64,000 nt of DNA from contig CM018052.1 of NCBI GenBank assembly GCA_008638375.1, positions 10,838,006 to 10,902,005 of the forward strand, in the 5' to 3' direction. Numbering within the stretch: position 1 is the first letter of the stretch; every line of letters starts with the position of its first letter. Origin of the DNA: Nyssa sinensis (taxonomy: Eukaryota; Streptophyta; Magnoliopsida; Cornales; Nyssaceae). Of the stretch, positions 59,042 to 64,000 are shown in pieces. The notes beneath the pieces are model-generated. The model was not told the origin of the DNA and did not search any database. It saw only the letters and a list, made by a program, of their open reading frames with translations. A program made the position numbers and the translations under genes.

Positions 59042-59654
59042 GATCAATGACAATGATGATGAAATGGCCTGGGTGCTTCTTGATACAGATTGGGGTTCAG
59101 TGTTCCTTCCTTTCAAGTGGAGCCAGTGGCGGCGATAATGGAAGTTTGGATCCTGTGCCCCTTTATCATCCGAGGAAGAAAGCCATGATGTTGCAGATCG
59201 TAGTGATGTAGTAGCTTCTGTAGTAGCCTATGTAATGGTGTCTTTGTTGTAGCCTCTGTTTTATTTTTAGTCTTTTTATACTAATGTAAACTTTCACGAA
59301 TCATCAATAAAATTGATCTCTTTTTCCTCAATTCTGATGTTCTTTTTTGTTTGAATGTGCTTTTCTGAGTTAGAGCACCCTCTTGTGCACTTCTGATAAA
59401 TAACTCTTCTGTATGTCTTAAGAGTAGATCAAAGAAACTGTTGTATAAAACATGAAGTCTTGAACCAATATTCTTCAAATCTGCTCGGTACTGTAATGTT
59501 TGTTGCTTGCTGGTAGATAGGCCAGATAATCTAAGTATTAACTTTAAGGTGTTCCAGTCTGGAAGACTTGTGTAAATAGTAGTTGGACTCTGGTTGAAGA
59601 TGCTTAGAACTTCCGCCTTTGGACGGATTAGATCATAGAGTCTGTATATTGAGG

Positions 59655-60166
59655 ATGGACCAGGCTCGGAAGGCCTGTGCATTACGGATGGCCCAGGTTC
59701 TAAAGGCCTGTGCATTAAAAGATGGACCAAGTACTTAAGACTTGTACATTATGGACCAGGCTCTAGAGGCCTGTGCATTATAGATGGACCAAGTACTTAA
59801 GACTTGTACATTATAGATGGACCAGGCTCTGGAGGCCTGTGCATTAAAGGATGGACCAAGTACTAAGACTTGTACATTATGGACCAGGCTCTGAAGGCCT
59901 GTGCATTATAAATGGACCAAGTACTTAAGACTTGTACATTATGGACCAAGCTCTGGAGGCCTGTGCATTATAGATGGACCAAGTACTAAGACTTGTACAT
60001 TATGGACCAGGCTCTGGAGGACTGTGCATTATAAATGGACCAAGTACTTAAGACTTGTACATTATAGATGGACCAGGCTCTAAAGGCCTATGCATTAAAA
60101 GATGGACCAAGTACTAAGACTTGTACATTATGGACCAAGCTCTGGAGGCCTGTGCATTAAAGGATG
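59655..60166. repeat. Alternating tandem array of two palindromic units
   Basis: About 16 units of 30-33 bp. Nine A units carry CAGGCTCTAGAGGCCTG-like palindromes and seven B units carry CAAGTACTTAAGACTTG-like ones. After two A units at the left edge they alternate A-B. It ends 40 bp before the integrase stop. The stems CAGGC/GCCTG and CAAGT/ACTTG differ by paired changes. Confidence 0.9.
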
Positions 60167-60204
60167 AACATTTTTTGGAAGCATTAAAAGGAAAGAAACA
60201 TCTC

Positions 60205-61436
60205 TTATTGATAATACTTCCGTAAATGTTCCACGTTCCATGGCCTCGGAATAGGCTTCCCAGTTATGTCTTCTAGCCAGTAGGTGGTAGGCCGAACAAC
60301 CTTCATCACTCTATAGGGACCTTCCCAGTTTGGTGACAACTTTCCCATAGTGGGATCCTTGGTGTTTTGAAAGACTCTTCTTAAGACAAGGTCTCCGACT
60401 TGAAAGCTGACCGTCTTGAGTCCCACCTTGGATTTGTCGACCATTCTCTGCTGATAAGCTTCCATCCTGATGCTGGCTTGATCCCTTCTTTCTTCAAGCA
60501 AATCCAAATTTTTCATCAGCTGCTGATCATTGGATTCTTGCTCAAAGGCTTCAGTCCTCAGGGTTGGCATACCGATCTCAACCGGAATTACCGCCTCTGT
60601 ACCATAGGCCAGCGAGAAGGGAGTTTCAGAGGTGGGCATTCTTCTGGTTGTTTTGTAGGACCAAAGAACTCCAGGGAGTTCCTCTGCCCACTTTCTTTGG
60701 CCTGTTCCAACCTTTTCTTTAATCCATCAAAGATCGTTCGATTGGTGACCTCTGCTTGCCCATTCGCTTGTGGATGGCTTGGGGAGGCAAAGTGTTGCCT
60801 AATGTTGAGGTTTTCATAGAATTTTTTGAAGCCTTTACCTGTGAACTGCGTCCCATTGTCAGAGATAATCACACGTGGTATGTCGAACCTGCAAACAATG
60901 TTTTTCCAGGTGAAGCTCTCAACTTCTTTTTCTGTGATATGCGTTAGAGGTTCAGCTTCGGCTCACTTAGAGAAGTAGTCGATGGCTACCAAGAGGTACT
61001 TCCTGTTCGGAGGTGCCTTTGGTAATGGACCCATGATGTCCATCCCCCATTGAGCAAAGGGCCAAGGACTTGGAATCAGGATGAGCTCATGATGAGGCTG
61101 GTGTTGATATGGGACAAACCTTTGGCATTTGTCGCATTTCTGGACATACTCCTTAGCCTGCTTTAGCATGTTTGGCCAGTAATAGCCCTAAGACAGAGCT
61201 CGGTGAGCTATAGTTCTGCCTCCATTATGATTCTCGCAAATTCCCTCATGTATTTCAGCCAAGACATATTGTGATTCTTCTAGAGCTAAGCATTTTAACA
61301 GAGGTTGAGAATAAGACCTTTTGTAAAGCTTGTTATTTAGGATTAGGTACCGAGCCGCTCTGATTCGGATTCTCCTGGCTTTGTTTTTGTTTTCTGGGAG
61401 GAGCCCGGATAGTAGGTACTGGAGGATTGGGGTCAT
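60205..61436 (-). pseudogene. Ty3/gypsy integrase (gypsy copy 2)
   Basis: The minus strand gives the HHCC zinc region (about 61100-61280), the core with MDIMGPLP, an intact SDNGTQF (60840-60872) and HPQANGQAEVTN, then the C-terminal module with LSPNWEGPYRV, ending at 60205. Broken by a Gln-to-amber stop near 61187 and a Trp-to-opal stop near 60962 (copy 1 keeps sense codons at both). A one-base frameshift lies near 60690. Without these it would be a complete integrase joining cDNA to the genome. The tandem array follows directly. Confidence 0.9.
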
Positions 61437-62155
61437 CCAGCTCTGGGGCTGTTAAGCAATTTGAGAAATTTGGGCTTTCTCTATGCTAGATCCTGGCTGA
61501 TAGGAGATTTTTATTGTGAAGTTTGCTTCAGATTTTAGGCGGGATGCCATGTTAGCCAAAGCATCTGCTCTGCAGTTCTGGCTTCTTTCAATTTTTTGGA
61601 TAGTGAATTTCTAGAAGGAATGCTTTAAGTGGTTCACCAGTTCGGAGTACCGAAGCATCCTATCATCTTTAATGGAGAACTCTCCCAGGACTTGGCTTAC
61701 CACCAGTTGGGAGTCTTAGAAGACTTTTAGGTTCTGAACCTCGCATTCCAGGGCCAATTTGATGCCTAAGATTAGGGCTTCATATTCTGCTTCATTGTTG
61801 GAAGCTTTGAATCCCAAGCTGACTGCTTTTTCTGATGTGTGCCCATCAGGGGATTGTAGTACCAGGCCTACTCCTGAGCCTTGATCGATTGACGATCTAT
61901 TGATGTAGAGCAGCCCGTTTCTTGAGGTTTCGTTGAGTTGTGCCTTGTCTTGAAGTGCCGGGCTGAACTCGGCAACAAAATCAGCTAAAGCCTGCCTTTG
62001 ATTGAGTTTCGAGGTACATATGATATGTCGAATTCCCCTAGCTCCACAGACCATTTCACTAATCTTCCCGATACCTCAGGTTTCCTCAATATTGACTTCA
62101 GAGGATAGGCAGTTGGGATTTCAATTGGATAGGCTTGGAAATAAGGTCGGAGCTT
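61437..62155 (-). pseudogene. Second (archaeal-type) RNase H and linker (gypsy copy 2)
   Basis: The minus strand reads QALADFVAEF, then LLYINRSS where the family has a VDGS-type motif, so the first catalytic Asp is Asn and the Gly is Arg. A NNEAEYEAL motif and LKVF follow. Stops near 62153, 61714, 61612 and 61455. A second RNase H after the ordinary RT-RNase H is the hallmark of plant Tat-group elements, which is why I place both gypsy copies there. Confidence 0.8.
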
Positions 62156-63544
62156 TCAAGTTGATATGACCAGGGCGACGGCTAGCTTTGCTATTTCTGG
62201 ATATCTCTTTTCTGTGTCAAGTAGTGCCCTACTGACGTAGAATATGGGCCTCTGTACCCTTTTGTCCTGTCTGACTAATGCGGAGTTGACCGCGTTTTCA
62301 GAAACTGCAAGGTACAAAAGTAGCTTTTCTCCCTGTACTAGTTTTGACAGAAGTTCTGGAGAGGCTAGATACTCCTTTAGTTCTTGAAAAGCTTTCTCGC
62401 ATTCTTCCGTCCACTGCAAAGCGTTGTTGCCCTTCAGAGCTTTGAAGAAAGGTAGGCAGCAATCAGTGGATTTGGAGATAAATCTGCTCAGTGCTGCGAT
62501 TCTGCCGTTCAGTGCCTGAATTTCCTTTCTGGTTTTTGGTGACTTCAGTCCCATCAGAGCTTGGATCTGAGTGGGGTCTGCTTCGATACCCCTCTGAGAG
62601 ACAATGTATCCCAAGAATTTTCCCTTCGTAACCCCGAAGGTACATTTCGAGGGGTTGAGCTTCGTTCTGTACTGTTTGAGGATATCGAAGGTCTGGGCTA
62701 AGTGCTGGAGGTGACTACTTTTCTGCAGACTTTTGACCAGCATGTCATCGATGTATACCTCCATGGTACTGCCGAGCAGTGGGCTGAACATCTTGTTCAC
62801 CAACCGTTGGTAAGTGGCTCCAGCGTTCTTCAAACCGAAAGGCATTACTCTATAGCAGTAGAGACCTCGTTTGGTTATGAAGGCTGTCTTCTCTTGGTCT
62901 GGAGGGTACATCTGAATTTGGTTGTATCCAGAGTAGGCATCCATGAAGCTCATGAGCTCATGTCCCGCTGTGGCGTTAACCAACTGATCTATCCTTGGCA
63001 GTGGAAAGCTGCCTTTGGGGCACGCCTTATTGAGGTCTGTATAATCAACGCAAACTCTCCACTTGCCATTTTTCTTCTTGACCAGGACGGTGTTGGATAG
63101 CCACTCGGGATAAAACACTTCTCGTATCATCCTGGCTTCCAGCAGCCTCTGGACTTCTTCATTTATAATCCGATGTCGTTCAGGAGTAATCGATCTTCTC
63201 TTTTGTCTAACTGGTGGGTGATTTGGATCTACCATCGGCTTGTGAGTTATAAGGTTGGGATCTATTCCCTCCATGTCTTTGGTCTCCCAAACAAAGATAG
63301 AGAGGTTGTCTTTCAGAAACCTGACTATCTTCTCCTGTTCGGTGTGTGTTAGGTCTCGACTGATGTATAAATAACGCCCCTCTGATTCTAAACTGACCAA
63401 CACTTTGATGGGTTCGCCAATGGGTTTGGCTCGGCTGTCTCGTCCTCTTGGGTTCAAGGGTTCTTCAATGTTGGATGGGCAACCTTCCACCTCAGGAGTG
63501 TGGGTGAGAACCGGATCTGCATAGTCCCGAGTGTACTGTAATTG
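62156..63544 (-). pseudogene. Ty3/gypsy reverse transcriptase and first RNase H (gypsy copy 2)
   Basis: The best-preserved part of the element: 444 codons open on the minus strand from ATG 63490, and the frame extends back to the amber codon at 63545-63547. RT motifs are in order: KKKNGKWRVCVDYTDLNKA, SFMDAYSGYNQIQM, FGLKNAGATYQR and YIDD in MEVYIDDMLVKS, all near residues 115-255. The connection and first RNase H remnant (LLYLAVSENAVNSALVRQ) follow. It ends in a TGA at 62153-62155 where copy 1 keeps CGA. The RT itself looks intact. It copies element RNA to DNA in cytoplasmic particles. Confidence 0.92.
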
Positions 63545-63550
63545 CTATTT
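63533..63550 (-). promoter_or_regulatory. Amber codon in readthrough-like context (gypsy copy 2)
   Basis: The minus strand reads aaatagcaattacagtac. TAG at 63545-63547 is the only stop between the protease frame and the RT frame, which are in the same phase. Confidence 0.55.
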
Positions 63551-64000
63551 GGTGGCCTTCTCCTTGAGTGCAATAGCATGGCACTCTCGGGAGGTTGGCT
63601 GACACCCTTTGACAGAGTGAACATTCTGGTTGTGGACATACTTCGGACACTGATGGAGGGTCGAGGTGACTGCCCCTATTTGGTGCAACCAAGGTCTCCC
63701 GATTATGGCATTGTAGGGAGATTTCATATTCAACACCATGTACTCCGAGATGGTGGTCTTCTTCCCTTCATCTTCTCCTACAGTAGTAGGAAGGTCGATT
63801 CTCCCCAATAGGGTGCTGAGATTACCATTAAAAGCTGCCATCACGGCAGTAGTAGGCTTGATGTTGTCGTGGTCCATTCCCATCTGTTTGAATGGTTCAT
63901 AGAACAGTATGTTGACGGAGCTGCCAGTATCGACCAAGACTCTCCTGATCTCGAAATTGGCAATTTTGAGAGTAATGACGAGGGCATCACTGTGAGGGCA
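63548..64000 (-). pseudogene. Ty3/gypsy aspartic protease, running off the window (gypsy copy 2)
   Basis: The minus-strand frame holds DTGSSVNILFYEPF, with the protease triad intact, then KTTISEYMVLN and an IIGRPWLH flap region, and ends KEKATK before the amber codon. The upstream end and gag lie beyond base 64000. The inverted copy at 56581-57171 matches it closely. Listed as a pseudogene because the element's pol is broken elsewhere; this domain looks sound. Confidence 0.85.

Noticed and set aside
59281..59730. 149-codon minus-strand frame
   Set aside because: It ends in the tandem array, giving repeated MHRPLEPGPS-type text, and has no domain; it is explained by the array.
59655..60166. 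Possible CRISPR-like array
   Set aside because: Units are contiguous with no unique spacers, and the context is a plant retroelement.

Overview
This is a transposon-saturated stretch of a flowering-plant nuclear genome, most likely a eudicot. It is AT-rich, with many (TA)n and (TC)n tracts, plant-type Ty3/gypsy and Ty1/copia remains nested in one another, and a single clearly intact host gene: an intronless berberine-bridge-enzyme-like (BBE-like) FAD oxidase at 12846-14432 (+), with a TATA box and a poly(A) signal. I cannot name the species. No bacterial genes, rRNA or tRNA genes or CRISPR array were seen.

Layout. 1-12.2 kb: a decayed minus-strand Ty3/gypsy element (gypsy copy 1: gag, PR, RT, RNase H, IN, PBS, 5' LTR) split by two later insertions, a 1.27-kb solo LTR (1231-2496) and a 4.19-kb solo LTR (3252-7437, perfect CACTA target duplication). 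12.2-14.5 kb: the BBE-like gene. 14.5-17 kb: AT-rich DNA with nothing recognised except a 91-bp tandem duplication. 17-32 kb: copia-like LTR debris holding a non-autonomous LTR element without genes (17379-19923), two plant transposon-protein pseudogenes of the Transposase_32 type, and a 3.5-kb solo LTR (21989-25532, perfect TAAGG duplication). 32.1-39 kb: a long LTR-like element (32116-38950) with a 4.05-kb solo LTR inside it (32662-36711, perfect TTTAT duplication). 39.2-41.5 kb: a segmental tandem duplication. 41.6-51 kb: a non-autonomous element with two giant LTRs around only about 540 bp. 51-53.5 kb: a copia gag relic and an apparent captured host-gene fragment. 53.66 kb to the window end: a second minus-strand gypsy element (gypsy copy 2) running off the right edge, with 3' LTR, polypurine tract, antisense genes, a hairpin-rich satellite-like array, IN, two RNase H domains, RT and protease.

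How the parts relate. Gypsy copies 1 and 2 belong to one family. The tandem RNase H plus second (archaeal-type) RNase H, the antisense extra ORFs and the repeat-rich 3' region point to the plant Tat group. The long LTRs at 3252, 21989, 32662, 41641 and 46141 form another family. Its TGTAACACC/GTGACA ends, about 4-kb length and initiator-tRNA-Met primer site suggest Del/Tekay-like chromoviruses.

Most interesting signals: (1) an amber codon in a tobamovirus-type readthrough context (UAG CAA UUA) kept at the protease-RT junction in all three copies; (2) a 144-bp-phased hairpin module with compensatory base changes in the giant LTRs; (3) an alternating array of two covarying palindromes behind the integrase of gypsy copy 2; (4) a template-switch-like chimera inside the antisense gene; (5) the giant-LTR element with almost no interior.
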